NCBI GenBank assembly: GCA_024709185.1
Contig: JANJXE010000416.1
Span: 1-7,752, forward strand
DNA: 7,752 nt
DNA from: Paludibacter sp.
GTDB lineage: Bacteria; Bacteroidota; Bacteroidia; Bacteroidales; Paludibacteraceae
Direction: 5' to 3'
The notes below the pieces were generated by a model. The model saw only the letters and a program-made list of their open reading frames with translations, was not told where the DNA came from and searched no databases. The translations under genes and the position numbers were made by a program. Below, in pieces: positions 1 to 7,146 of this stretch; within the stretch, counting starts at the first letter, position 1; each line of letters opens with the position of its first letter.

Positions 1-562
1 TAACCGTTTCATCCAGTGTACTCCGCGGAATCTTTTGCTCTACTCCGGGTTTATCAAGTGTTTCTTTAACGATTGGAATACCTCCGAAACGCTTAAATGC
101 ATCGAAATGCATTAAGGCTCTGAAAAAACGTGCTTCCGAACGCAATTGATTGCGATACGACTCCGTCAGATCGGGCACCCTGTCGATATTTTCAAGAAAA
201 ATATTTGCGTTTCGTATCCCTGTATAAGTTGCCCCCCAACTAAATTCGCGCTGATTGGATGCACTCCAGGTACCTTTATTAAAATCTTCGGCTCCTTCGG
301 CACCATACATATCCCCCTCGTCGGTGGCACCCATAAGCAAACCATTGCGAACACCGCCATCTTTCCAGCCGGGAAAGCCATTGATAGCACAGGTTTCATA
401 CACTGTCCATAAAAACGCTTCGGCCTTATCTCTGTTACTAAATACGGTATCTATGGTTACATCACTGGTAATCGGTATTTCGAAGAAATCGTTACACGAC
501 GACATACTAAACGTCATCCACAGGGCGATTACAGAAACTGCTGTTATTTTTATTGTCTTCAT
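1..562 (-). CDS. SusD/RagB-family outer-membrane lipoprotein, N-terminal part (runs off the left edge)
   Basis: This is the surface lipoprotein that caps a SusC transporter and captures its ligand. I translated it by hand from the ATG at 560-562 on the minus strand; the frame stays open to base 1, so only about 187 N-terminal residues are present. It begins MKTIKITAVSVIALW and has a lipobox, MSSC, with the lipidated Cys at about residue 23, followed by NDFFEIP. The SusD hallmark LRSEARFFRALMHFDAF, followed by KRFGGIPIV, is visible near residues 140-165. Full-length family members usually have about 450-650 residues, so most of the protein lies outside the window. It starts 14 nt after the susC stop codon and is surely co-transcribed with it. 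There is no Shine-Dalgarno sequence upstream, only A/T-rich bases, as is normal in Bacteroidetes. The ligand cannot be inferred from this part. Confidence 0.95.
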   Translation of the reverse strand, partial: MKTIKITAVSVIALWMTFSMSSCNDFFEIPITSDVTIDTVFSNRDKAEAFLWTVYETCAINGFPGWKDGGVRNGLLMGATDEGDMYGAEGAEDFNKGTWSASNQREFSWGATYTGIRNANIFLENIDRVPDLTESYRNQLRSEARFFRALMHFDAFKRFGGIPIVKETLDKPGVEQKIPRSTLDETV

Positions 563-576
563 AGGATATTTCAGAA

Positions 577-3500
577 TTAAAGTTGAACACTTAAACCGGC
601 ATTAAACACACGCATTTGAGGATAGAAGTTTCCATTGCCGGAAGGAGCTTCAGGATCGTAGTACCGCATGGAAGTAAAGGTGAAAAGGTTCTGAGCATTC
701 ACAAAAATACGTAGTGAATTCAGCTCTATTAGTTTCAAATCTACTTTCTTAAAACGATAAGCAAGTTCAATATTCTTAATACGAAGGTAAGAAGCATCCT
801 GTAACCAGAGTGTCGACATACGGTAGTTGTGCAGATTTGGACTGGCACCTGTCGATAGTCGGGGATATGAAATAACTTCACCATTGTTATAACGTTCTTC
901 ATTCCAGCGCTCTGTATGCCACGTAAAGGCTGTACGGAAACCGGAGAAGAATGGATAGGCAGCCATTCCTGAGAAATAGGTAGATACCTGTCCAACACCC
1001 TGAAGTAACATGGAGAATTCAAGATTCTTATAGCCCAGGTTGAAATTCACCCCGTAGTTAATGTTCGGAAACGGGGTATAACCGATGTTGGTGTAGTCGT
1101 TAATATCAATTTTACCATCCGGGCCACCGGTTTCAGGATCACCCGATACATCTCTGTATTTAGCATCACCGGGAACCAAACCATTGCCTTCCCATGCCGA
1201 TACAGGGCGATCGGGATCGTTGATTTCATCCCAGGTATTATAAAATCCTTCGAAAATTAACCCTTTGTATTGCAACACCGAATTGCCTGTTTCATACAAA
1301 TTATCGAAGGGCTTAGGACTTTCACTCTTATATTCTACCCTATTGCGGGCATACGAGAAATTACCCCGAATACCGTAATTCCAGTCACCTTTTTTATCAT
1401 CAAATCCCAATTCAACTTCAAATCCACGGTTCGATACTATACCTATATTCGTAGGTTGAAGCTTTGCCTGAACCAACATGGTCTGATCTTCGCGCTGCCA
1501 GAGAATCTGATCGCGGTACTCATAGAATCCATCGAGTGTGAGAGAAAGTTTATTTTTAAAAAACTTAAGTTCAAGTCCTGCATTGCTTTTTCGGGCACGC
1601 TCCCAGGTTACATTCGGGTTTCCAATTTCCTGTTCCACATACGTAAAGGCGCTACCCGGATTACCTACCGAAAGTTGCTCTCCGAAATAATATCTTCCGG
1701 CTAAAGAATAAACCGATGGACGATACAGATAGCGGTAGGGTCCCAATCGGTCATTACCTACTTCACCATATGATGCTCTTACCTTTGTATAAGACAGAAT
1801 ATCTCCTTTCGGGAAGAAGTCTTCTTCCGAAGCAATCCATCCCAACGAAAGGGCAGGGAAAAATCCAAAACGCTTTTCTGTGGGGAAATTTTCGGATCCA
1901 TTATAACCTGCATTTAATTCTGCAAGGTATTTATGAGCATAATTATATGTTATGCGTCCTACCATACCCGCGTAGCCTGCTGGTAACACATATTTCAAAT
2001 CAGGAGAATAAAATTTCTGAATATTTCCAAGTACTAACCCTGTAATCTGATGACGGCCAAAACTGCGGTCCCATTCCAGAGCAGCTTCAGCATATAGTTT
2101 ATGGTTTTTCGACCACGACTCGGAAGTATTGATGGGACCTGCCTGACGGGCCAACTCGAAGATAAACGGATTAGCAGCTAATTCGTCGGGATCTGTACTC
2201 CAGATGTTCTTTCGCATCACATATTCCTCTACTTCTTTTTTCCGGTTCAGCACGTGTGAATAGTATCCGTCGTAACTTACCATACCTCTCAACGTCATCC
2301 CTTTAACAAGAGAATTAAGCTTTTGCCGGAACGACAGGTTTGCATTCAGCGTGTTGTTATAGGTATCTTTCCATCCCAAACCAATAATGGAATAAAACGG
2401 ATTTTCAGAAACCATTTTCGTACCACCTTCAATCGATTTAATTAATTTTCCATCCACAATACCCGGTGTGGAAATAGGAGCAGCCGATAATACGCTGGCA
2501 AAAAGGTTACCTGTATCGACACCGGGGTAACGTGCATCCACCACCTGACTACCGATTTTAATGGCAATATCGGTATCATCGCTCAATTTAAAATCGAGGT
2601 TTGAACGGAAATTATACCTGCTGTAATTGGGATTCCCGTTAATATCCTTGTACAACTGGGCCTCACGATACGATCCTTCCTGCTGGAAATATCCCAACGA
2701 AATGAAATAGCGGGTATTCTTTGCTCCACCTCCCACATTAATATTATGTTGTTGCTGAAAAGCCAGGGGTTTAATCATTAAATCGTACCAGTCGTTATCG
2801 GGATGTGTATACGGACTTTCACCGGTACTAAATAATCGGATATCTTCTGCTGAAAAAATATCTTCAGCATTTCCATCGTTTCGCCAGGCTTCGTTGTATA
2901 ATTGTGCATATTCGACACTACTTACCGATTGGGGCAATCGGGTTGGATTCTGGAGTGCAAAATTGGAGGTGTACGATACCGATGGTTTACCTTCACGGCC
3001 AATCTTAGTGGTGACCAGGATGACCCCATTGGCACCACGAACACCAAACACAGCAGTAGCCGAAGCATCTTTCAGAATATTGATGGTTTCAATTTCATTG
3101 GGGTCAATTTCGTTAAAATTTCGTTCCACACCATCCACTAATACCAACGGCTCGGCCTGTTCGCCACTGTTAAGTGTAGCAATACCACGGATACGCAACA
3201 CCGACTGGTCCTTGCCGGGCTCACCGCTTCGCTGGATGGCTGTTAACCCGGATGTACGACCTGCAAGTGCATTACTCAGGTTGGCAACAGGTGTTTTGAG
3301 TAATTCCTCACTTTTTACACTATTAATGGCTCCGGTTACGGTGGCTTTTGTCTGGCTGGCATATCCTACCACAACAACCTCTTCCAGATTTAATCTGTCT
3401 TCCTGCATTTGAACCGACAAAACACTACTGGTTCCAACAGGCTTATTCACTGTTGTATAACCCAGGTAGGAAAAAGTCAGTGTACTGCCTGCCGGCACAT

Positions 3501-3708
3501 CAGAAATCCTGAACGCTCCGTTCATGTCACTTATGGTTCCTGTTCCCTTGTCCTTAACAACAATATTGACACCTATCAAAGGTTCGCCATTTTGATCGAT
3601 AACAGTACCCGTAACTGTCCTGGTTGCAGAACCCTGGCTCATAGCGTGCCAACCGCTAATTAACAACACCAATACCAAGAGTATTCGTACGTGAATGTGC
3701 ATTTTCAT
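577..3708 (-). CDS. SusC/RagA-family TonB-dependent outer-membrane transporter
   Basis: This 1043-residue outer-membrane beta-barrel imports ligands handed over by SusD, using energy from TonB. A signal peptide covers about residues 1-24 (hydrophobic ILLVLVLLISGW, likely cleavage near AMS/QG). Next come a carboxypeptidase-regulatory-like domain (about 31-101), the conserved EEVVVVGY segment (109-116), and a plug domain (about 119-236) with LRIRGIATLN, PLVLVDGVERNFNEI and the family signature ILKDASATAVFGVRGANG. The remainder is barrel and ends in an aromatic/hydrophobic strand, GLSVQL. A loop rich in D, G and N (DVSGDPETGGPDGKIDIND), often seen in SusC proteins, lies in the C-terminal third. 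Length is typical and no frameshift is apparent. There is no STN domain between the signal peptide and the carboxypeptidase-like domain, so it is not a sigma/anti-sigma signalling type. The start could also be Met3 (3700-3702). The substrate is unknown. Confidence 0.97.
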   Translation of the reverse strand: MKMHIHVRILLVLVLLISGWHAMSQGSATRTVTGTVIDQNGEPLIGVNIVVKDKGTGTISDMNGAFRISDVPAGSTLTFSYLGYTTVNKPVGTSSVLSVQMQEDRLNLEEVVVVGYASQTKATVTGAINSVKSEELLKTPVANLSNALAGRTSGLTAIQRSGEPGKDQSVLRIRGIATLNSGEQAEPLVLVDGVERNFNEIDPNEIETINILKDASATAVFGVRGANGVILVTTKIGREGKPSVSYTSNFALQNPTRLPQSVSSVEYAQLYNEAWRNDGNAEDIFSAEDIRLFSTGESPYTHPDNDWYDLMIKPLAFQQQHNINVGGGAKNTRYFISLGYFQQEGSYREAQLYKDINGNPNYSRYNFRSNLDFKLSDDTDIAIKIGSQVVDARYPGVDTGNLFASVLSAAPISTPGIVDGKLIKSIEGGTKMVSENPFYSIIGLGWKDTYNNTLNANLSFRQKLNSLVKGMTLRGMVSYDGYYSHVLNRKKEVEEYVMRKNIWSTDPDELAANPFIFELARQAGPINTSESWSKNHKLYAEAALEWDRSFGRHQITGLVLGNIQKFYSPDLKYVLPAGYAGMVGRITYNYAHKYLAELNAGYNGSENFPTEKRFGFFPALSLGWIASEEDFFPKGDILSYTKVRASYGEVGNDRLGPYRYLYRPSVYSLAGRYYFGEQLSVGNPGSAFTYVEQEIGNPNVTWERARKSNAGLELKFFKNKLSLTLDGFYEYRDQILWQREDQTMLVQAKLQPTNIGIVSNRGFEVELGFDDKKGDWNYGIRGNFSYARNRVEYKSESPKPFDNLYETGNSVLQYKGLIFEGFYNTWDEINDPDRPVSAWEGNGLVPGDAKYRDVSGDPETGGPDGKIDINDYTNIGYTPFPNINYGVNFNLGYKNLEFSMLLQGVGQVSTYFSGMAAYPFFSGFRTAFTWHTERWNEERYNNGEVISYPRLSTGASPNLHNYRMSTLWLQDASYLRIKNIELAYRFKKVDLKLIELNSLRIFVNAQNLFTFTSMRYYDPEAPSGNGNFYPQMRVFNAGLSVQL

Positions 3709-3829
3709 GTGTTAGTAATAGTTTTTAAATTAAAACTCAACATACATTATTTTTTAATTAATAAATAATGTCGTTTGTGTTTGTTTCATGGATTATATAT
3801 ATTCTATACTTCTTTATTTCAGATCTTTA

Positions 3830-3859
3830 TCGGTTTTAATTTATAAAACACTTAACCGA
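3830..3859 (-). other. Inverted repeat in the predicted susC 5' leader
   Basis: The arms TCGGTT (3830-3835) and AACCGA (3854-3859) are perfectly complementary over 6 bp, with an 18-nt A/T-rich loop. It lies about 10 nt inside the predicted susC transcript. A competing inner hairpin (3834-3838 with 3844-3848) is possible. The stem is short and could be chance in such A/T-rich DNA; no known riboswitch fold is recognised. Confidence 0.25.
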
Positions 3860-3874
3860 CATACCTTTACGGTG

Positions 3875-3882
3875 CAAAAATA
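3875..3882 (-). promoter_or_regulatory. Putative susCD promoter (-7 element TATTTTTG)
   Basis: On the minus strand the sequence reads TATTTTTGCACC, a perfect match to the Bacteroidetes TAnnTTTG -7 consensus, and the trailing GCACC is also common in such promoters. About 19 nt upstream the bases are ATG rather than the TTG expected at -33, so that element is weak. Transcription would start near 3870, giving susC a leader of about 160 nt. That is long compared with the two other promoters predicted here. Inferred from motif only. Confidence 0.55.
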
Positions 3883-3961
3883 GAATCGATGATTTGCTAT
3901 TCATTATCTTTTTTTGTTCAACAATGGTATTATCTTGTGCAGGATACAAATAACTGATTTT

Positions 3962-3991
3962 ACAGTTATATACTCTGCATTCAAAGTTACA
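3962..3991 (+). promoter_or_regulatory. Candidate LytTR-type operator: 9-N12-9 direct repeat with AGTTA core
   Basis: ACAGTTATA (3962-3970) and AAAGTTACA (3983-3991) are separated by exactly 12 nt, so the shared AGTTA cores are 21 bp apart (two helical turns). LytTR-domain regulators such as AgrA are known to bind imperfect 9-bp direct repeats of ACAGTTAAG type spaced by 12-13 bp. Each half-site here matches the first seven positions of the published LytTR consensus but not the last two. A LytTR regulator is encoded in the adjacent operon. The centre lies about 107 bp upstream of the predicted susC start and about 128 bp upstream of the kinase start, further than typical activator sites. The assignment is therefore tentative. 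Confidence 0.4.
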
Positions 3992-4091
3992 ACATTGACA
4001 ATTAGTTTTAAATACTTATCCTTATATTTTAGATGAAATAACGAAAACAATAAGGTTTTATAGTTCTCTTTTTTTTCAGGGTAATTTTAAT

Positions 4092-4099
4092 TACTTTTG
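4092..4099 (+). promoter_or_regulatory. Putative kinase-regulator operon promoter (-7 element TACTTTTG)
   Basis: TACTTTTG matches TAnnTTTG exactly and lies 18 nt before the kinase ATG. At the usual spacing the -33 position falls in the 8-T run (4069-4076), giving TTT rather than TTG. Transcription from here would leave a leader of only about 14 nt, so a promoter slightly further upstream cannot be excluded. Confidence 0.45.
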
Positions 4100-4117
4100 A
4101 GCCTCTATTTTTAAAAC

Positions 4118-6031
4118 ATGAAATTCAGGTTTTTTATCCTTGTACTTCTAATCGCAGGTCGCATTGGTGCGCAGGACCGTGTGCGCGACAGCTTACTGAA
4201 TCTGCTTCCGCAACAGGAAGGGCCCGAACGGTTGTCGACACTCATCGGTATTGCCGATCGGCTGTTGTATCAGTCGCCCGATGAAGCCATACGGTATGCC
4301 GACGAAGCTTACAATCTGGCCCGCGAATTAAAAGCGGTTACGCTTAGGTTCAGAGCCTTAAAAATCAGAGCCTACGGAAATAAATATGCGGGTAAGATTA
4401 CTCAATCGATTTCTGATATGCAGGAAGGTCTCGATTTTTATACCCGTATTCGTGATACCTTACTAATGACCGATGCCCTCAGCGATTTAGGACATTTATA
4501 TCTATCACAGGCGATATTCGATAAAGCGCTGGAAAATTTTCAACAGGCCTATTCTATACACCAACAAAAAAAAGATGGGCGCGGAATGGCTAACTCTCTG
4601 AATAGTATTGGAACCATGCATTGGCGATCGGGTAATTTCGATGAAGCATTAAATTTCTACCAGCAAGCCTATCAGCTCTTCGACTCTATCGGACTGCCGG
4701 AAGAAACAGCGCAAACTACGTCGTATATGGGAGAGATTTATTTCCTGAAAAACGATCAGGATAAAGCACTGGAATTTTTCAACAGGGCGATAAGGCTTAA
4801 CCAAACTACCAATCAACCGGTATTCAGGGCTCAGAATCTGATCAATATCGGAAAAGTGTACCTGAATCAGGAGCAACCCGGACGTGCTATCAATTATTTC
4901 AAACAGGCACTGAAGATTCAGCAGAAACACGGCGACCGCGAGGGATATGCTCAATCGCATTATCATCTTGGACTGGCGTTGTTGCAACAGGAAAAACTGG
5001 TGGAGGCACTTGAGCACTTCAACATTAGTTTGTCATCATCGCGCCGCATTCGAAACAACGATATTCAGATTAAAGCACTGGAACAATCGGCCCGTATCTA
5101 TTATCAACTGGAACAATATAAAGTGGCCGGCGATTTATTGTTCAGAGCCCGCTCTCTCAGCGATTCCATTTTTAACCTGCAACAAACCAAGTTGCGAGAA
5201 GAGTTGAAAACACGGTATGAAACCGAAAAATACATGCTCGAGAATCGTAACCTGAAACTCTCGAACCAAAACAACGAAACCATTATTGGTCAGCAACGTA
5301 CCATGTTGTTGCTAACCCTGGTGCTAAGTGTAATGGCTGTAATAACCGTTCTCCTGCTAATGCAGCGCCGTCGTTCAGCCGACCGCATTCTGACCATCGA
5401 GATGGAACAAAAACTTCTTCGAAGCCAAATGAATCCGCACTTTGTTTATAACTCACTGACGCTAATTCAAAGTAGTGTATTGAAAAAAACACCTAAGGAA
5501 GCAGTAAATCTTATTTCTTCTATGGCTTCGCTTATGCGGCTTATTCTCGACAATTCGAGTCACGAATTTATAGCCTTTGAGAAAGAAATTCAAACACTCC
5601 GCTATTACCTTGAGCTTCAACAACAGCGCTTTGCAGGACAATTCGACTACAATATTGAGATCGATTCCGACCTGGAAGAGCGGGAATTTTACATTCCACC
5701 TATGCTGGCTCAGCCTTTTATTGAGAATGCCATCGAACACGGATTTGCAGGAGTCGACTATACCGGTTCCATCACTATTCGGTACAAAACTACTGCCGAC
5801 GAACACATCAGCTGTGAGATTGAGGACAATGGTATTGGCTACAGCCGCGGATTACAGAAAGAAAAAGATCCACAGCACCGTTCCTATGGAATCGAAATTA
5901 CCCGGCAGAGAATTGGAATCCTGCAAAAGCGCTACAATATGCAGGCTGCACTCGACATTACCGACTTACAACCCCGGGGAACACTTGTTCGCATTGATAT
6001 TCCCACTAAAACCACTTTTGATTATGAGTAA
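4118..6031 (+). CDS. TPR-containing LytS-type sensor histidine kinase
   Basis: This 637-residue inner-membrane kinase should autophosphorylate and pass phosphate to the regulator encoded next to it. The signal peptide is MKFRFFILVLLIAGRIGA, with likely cleavage after residue 18. Residues about 38-350 form TPR helices, with at least six units at roughly 40-residue spacing (for example starting near 117, 157, 198, 237, 277 and 318). A probable coiled coil (355-392) leads into one membrane segment (about 395-415). The TPR part is therefore predicted to be periplasmic. The cytoplasmic part begins with the His_kinase motif QMNPHFVYNSL, phosphoacceptor His441, followed by an HATPase domain with AQPFIENAIEHGF (N-box, Asn537) and DNGIG (570-574). 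These features define the LytS/YehU class (PF06580) rather than classical HisKA kinases. All key residues are present. The sensed signal is unknown; TPRs suggest a protein or peptide partner. Confidence 0.95.
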   Translation: MKFRFFILVLLIAGRIGAQDRVRDSLLNLLPQQEGPERLSTLIGIADRLLYQSPDEAIRYADEAYNLARELKAVTLRFRALKIRAYGNKYAGKITQSISDMQEGLDFYTRIRDTLLMTDALSDLGHLYLSQAIFDKALENFQQAYSIHQQKKDGRGMANSLNSIGTMHWRSGNFDEALNFYQQAYQLFDSIGLPEETAQTTSYMGEIYFLKNDQDKALEFFNRAIRLNQTTNQPVFRAQNLINIGKVYLNQEQPGRAINYFKQALKIQQKHGDREGYAQSHYHLGLALLQQEKLVEALEHFNISLSSSRRIRNNDIQIKALEQSARIYYQLEQYKVAGDLLFRARSLSDSIFNLQQTKLREELKTRYETEKYMLENRNLKLSNQNNETIIGQQRTMLLLTLVLSVMAVITVLLLMQRRRSADRILTIEMEQKLLRSQMNPHFVYNSLTLIQSSVLKKTPKEAVNLISSMASLMRLILDNSSHEFIAFEKEIQTLRYYLELQQQRFAGQFDYNIEIDSDLEEREFYIPPMLAQPFIENAIEHGFAGVDYTGSITIRYKTTADEHISCEIEDNGIGYSRGLQKEKDPQHRSYGIEITRQRIGILQKRYNMQAALDITDLQPRGTLVRIDIPTKTTFDYE

Positions 6032-6776
6032 AATCCGCACCCTGATCATCGATGACGAAGCACCCATCCGGGAACTTATCAGCGGTATTCTCGAGAATTA
6101 CAGCGAACAAACCGAAGTAGTGGGCACAGCCGATGGTGTAAAAACCGGTTTGGAAGCCATCCGACAACTGAACCCCCAACTGGTTTTGCTCGATGTAAAT
6201 CTAACCGATGGAACTGGTTTCGACGTTCTCAGGCAACTAGATGAAGTCAAATTTGCAGTTATCTTTATTACCGCTTATGAAAAATATGCGGTTAAGGCTT
6301 TTCGGTTTTCAGCGGTGGATTACATTATGAAACCGGTCAACATCGACGAATTGATTACAGCCATCGACAAAGCGGTAGAGATGATGGAGGGAAAAACACT
6401 GAATCAGCAGTTGAAGAGTTTCTTCGATAATATGAACAGTAAGCCTGAGGATAAAAAAATAGTGCTTAAGGACAGCAAAAGTATCTATATTGTAAAAGTA
6501 GCCGACATTATTCGATGCGAAGCCGATCATAATTACACTACATTCTTCCTCACTAATGGAAATCAGATAGTTGTATCTAAAACGCTGAAGGAATACGAAG
6601 AACTGTTGAGCGATTTCCGATTTCTGCGCACCCACCAGTCGCACCTCATTAACATCAATCATATCATCAGTTTTGAAAAAAACGAAGGCGGTTATCTAAA
6701 AATGGAAGATGGAAGTTCAGTCCCCGTTTCGAAGCGTAAAAAAGATGAATTGATGGACTTTTTCGATAAACTTTGA
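6024..6776 (+). CDS. LytTR-family DNA-binding response regulator
   Basis: This 250-residue cytoplasmic regulator is the expected phosphorylation target of the upstream kinase. The receiver domain covers about residues 4-120, with the acidic pair Asp10-Asp11, phosphoacceptor Asp57 in LVLLDVNL, Thr83 in FITAYEKYAVKAF and Lys103 in MKPV. All are intact. A linker leads to a LytTR DNA-binding domain (about 145-248) with the typical stretches IIRCEADHNYTTFFL, FLRTHQSHLINI and VPVSKRKK. I chose the ATG at 6024-6026 because the receiver domain starts immediately after it (MSKIRTLIIDDE). The frame is open further upstream, but that part is only the kinase gene read in another frame. The ATG lies inside the kinase's last codons (ATGAGTAA), an 8-nt overlap that implies translational coupling. 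Targets are unknown; susCD and the sigma gene are candidates by position. Confidence 0.96.
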   Translation: MSKIRTLIIDDEAPIRELISGILENYSEQTEVVGTADGVKTGLEAIRQLNPQLVLLDVNLTDGTGFDVLRQLDEVKFAVIFITAYEKYAVKAFRFSAVDYIMKPVNIDELITAIDKAVEMMEGKTLNQQLKSFFDNMNSKPEDKKIVLKDSKSIYIVKVADIIRCEADHNYTTFFLTNGNQIVVSKTLKEYEELLSDFRFLRTHQSHLININHIISFEKNEGGYLKMEDGSSVPVSKRKKDELMDFFDKL

Positions 6777-6964
6777 GCAAAATTGACCGAAAAGTAAATC
6801 AAACCTACCGAATTTTCATTCACCTGATTTGTTTTCATGCAAAATATTACTTTTACTGCACGAAAGATGATAAATAGATTGAACTTTACATACTTTTTTT
6901 AATCTGACTATCATTTTTTAAAACCAAAACAGTCTGTTTGCAATTAAAGACTCAAAATCACATT

Positions 6965-7000
6965 ATCGGCTATCAGGAATTCTGATAGCCGATGTTGTTT
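6965..7000 (+). terminator. Strong hairpin, probable intrinsic terminator of the kinase-regulator operon
   Basis: ATCGGCTATCAG (6965-6976) and CTGATAGCCGAT (6982-6993) form a perfect 12-bp stem with a 5-nt GAATT loop, followed by GTTGTTTT on the plus strand. It is the strongest hairpin I found in the window. It lies 188 nt after the regulator stop codon, so the operon would have a long 3' untranslated tail. The preceding bases (AAAATCACATT) give a weak U-rich tail in the other direction too, but no minus-strand gene ends here. Confidence 0.75.
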
Positions 7001-7041
7001 TAAGGTGTTTCACTCCACTCAGGTGAATGCCGGTCGATCAG

Positions 7042-7071
7042 AAAAACTAATACTTTGCTTTAGCGAACTAA
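7042..7071 (-). promoter_or_regulatory. Candidate LytTR-type operator: 9-N12-9 direct repeat with TTAGTT core
   Basis: On the minus strand TTAGTTCGC (7071-7063) and TTAGTTTTT (7050-7042) are separated by exactly 12 nt. The identical TTAGTT hexamers are therefore 21 bp apart, the same spacing as the AGTTA pair at 3962-3991. All four half-sites share AGTT. The centre is about 78 bp upstream of the predicted sigma-gene start. The match beyond AGTT to the LytTR consensus is partial, and the sequence also forms a small 5-bp hairpin (7059-7072), so chance remains a real possibility. Confidence 0.3.
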
Positions 7072-7121
7072 AAGGGTAACTTTTCGTACTTTCTTATCCA
7101 TTCTGCTACCCCGACATCAAC

Positions 7122-7129
7122 TACATTTG
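7122..7129 (+). promoter_or_regulatory. Putative sigma-gene promoter (-7 element TACATTTG)
   Basis: TACATTTG is an exact match to TAnnTTTG and lies 17 nt before the sigma-factor ATG, almost the same distance as in the kinase promoter. No clear TTG is found at the -33 position (ATT at 7100-7102 for a 19-nt spacing). The predicted leader is about 13 nt. Inferred from motif and position. Confidence 0.4.
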
Positions 7130-7146
7130 CCGAAAATTGCAGCCAG

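Larger units (their letters stand above)
3709..4117. other. Divergent intergenic region between susC and the kinase gene
   Basis: This is 409 nt of A/T-rich DNA between two divergent operons, with no convincing ORF or RNA gene. It contains a minus-strand -7 box for susC (3875-3882), a plus-strand -7 box for the kinase (4092-4099), an AGTT direct repeat at 21-bp spacing (3962-3991), and a weak inverted repeat in the predicted susC leader (3830-3859). An 8-T run lies at 4069-4076, about where the kinase -33 element would fall. The size leaves room for regulator binding between the two promoters. Confidence 0.85.
6777..7146. other. Intergenic region between the regulator and sigma factor genes
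   Basis: This is 370 nt with no ORF that looks coding. The first 188 nt, up to the hairpin, are A/T-rich and contain only a T7 run (6894-6900) without a stem before it. A strong hairpin follows at 6965-6993. The right half contains an AGTT direct repeat on the minus strand (7042-7071) and a -7 box for the sigma gene (7122-7129). No tRNA, known riboswitch or insertion-sequence end was recognised. Confidence 0.8.

Noticed and set aside
1270..3663. Several plus-strand open frames of 79-172 codons opposite susC (for example 1270-1704, 2894-3412).
   Set aside because: They lie antisense inside a well-recognised SusC reading frame, show no family motifs and have low-quality composition. They are shadows of the real gene.
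3982..3989. A second minus-strand TAnnTTTG match (TAACTTTG) that could be another susC promoter.
   Set aside because: It has no -33 element, would give a leader of about 270 nt and overlaps the second AGTTA half-site. The box at 3875-3882, followed by GCACC, is a better promoter candidate.
5577..6023. The open frame in front of the response regulator, which would extend it by 149 residues.
   Set aside because: This stretch is the kinase gene read in another frame and has no domain character. The receiver domain begins right at the ATG at 6024.
6894..6900. A T7 run as a terminator for the response regulator gene.
   Set aside because: No stem-forming sequence precedes it. The 12-bp hairpin at 6965-6993 is far stronger.
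7009..7027. A short inverted repeat, TTCAC and GTGAA, downstream of the terminator.
   Set aside because: It has only 5 bp of stem with a 9-nt loop, which is easily found by chance.
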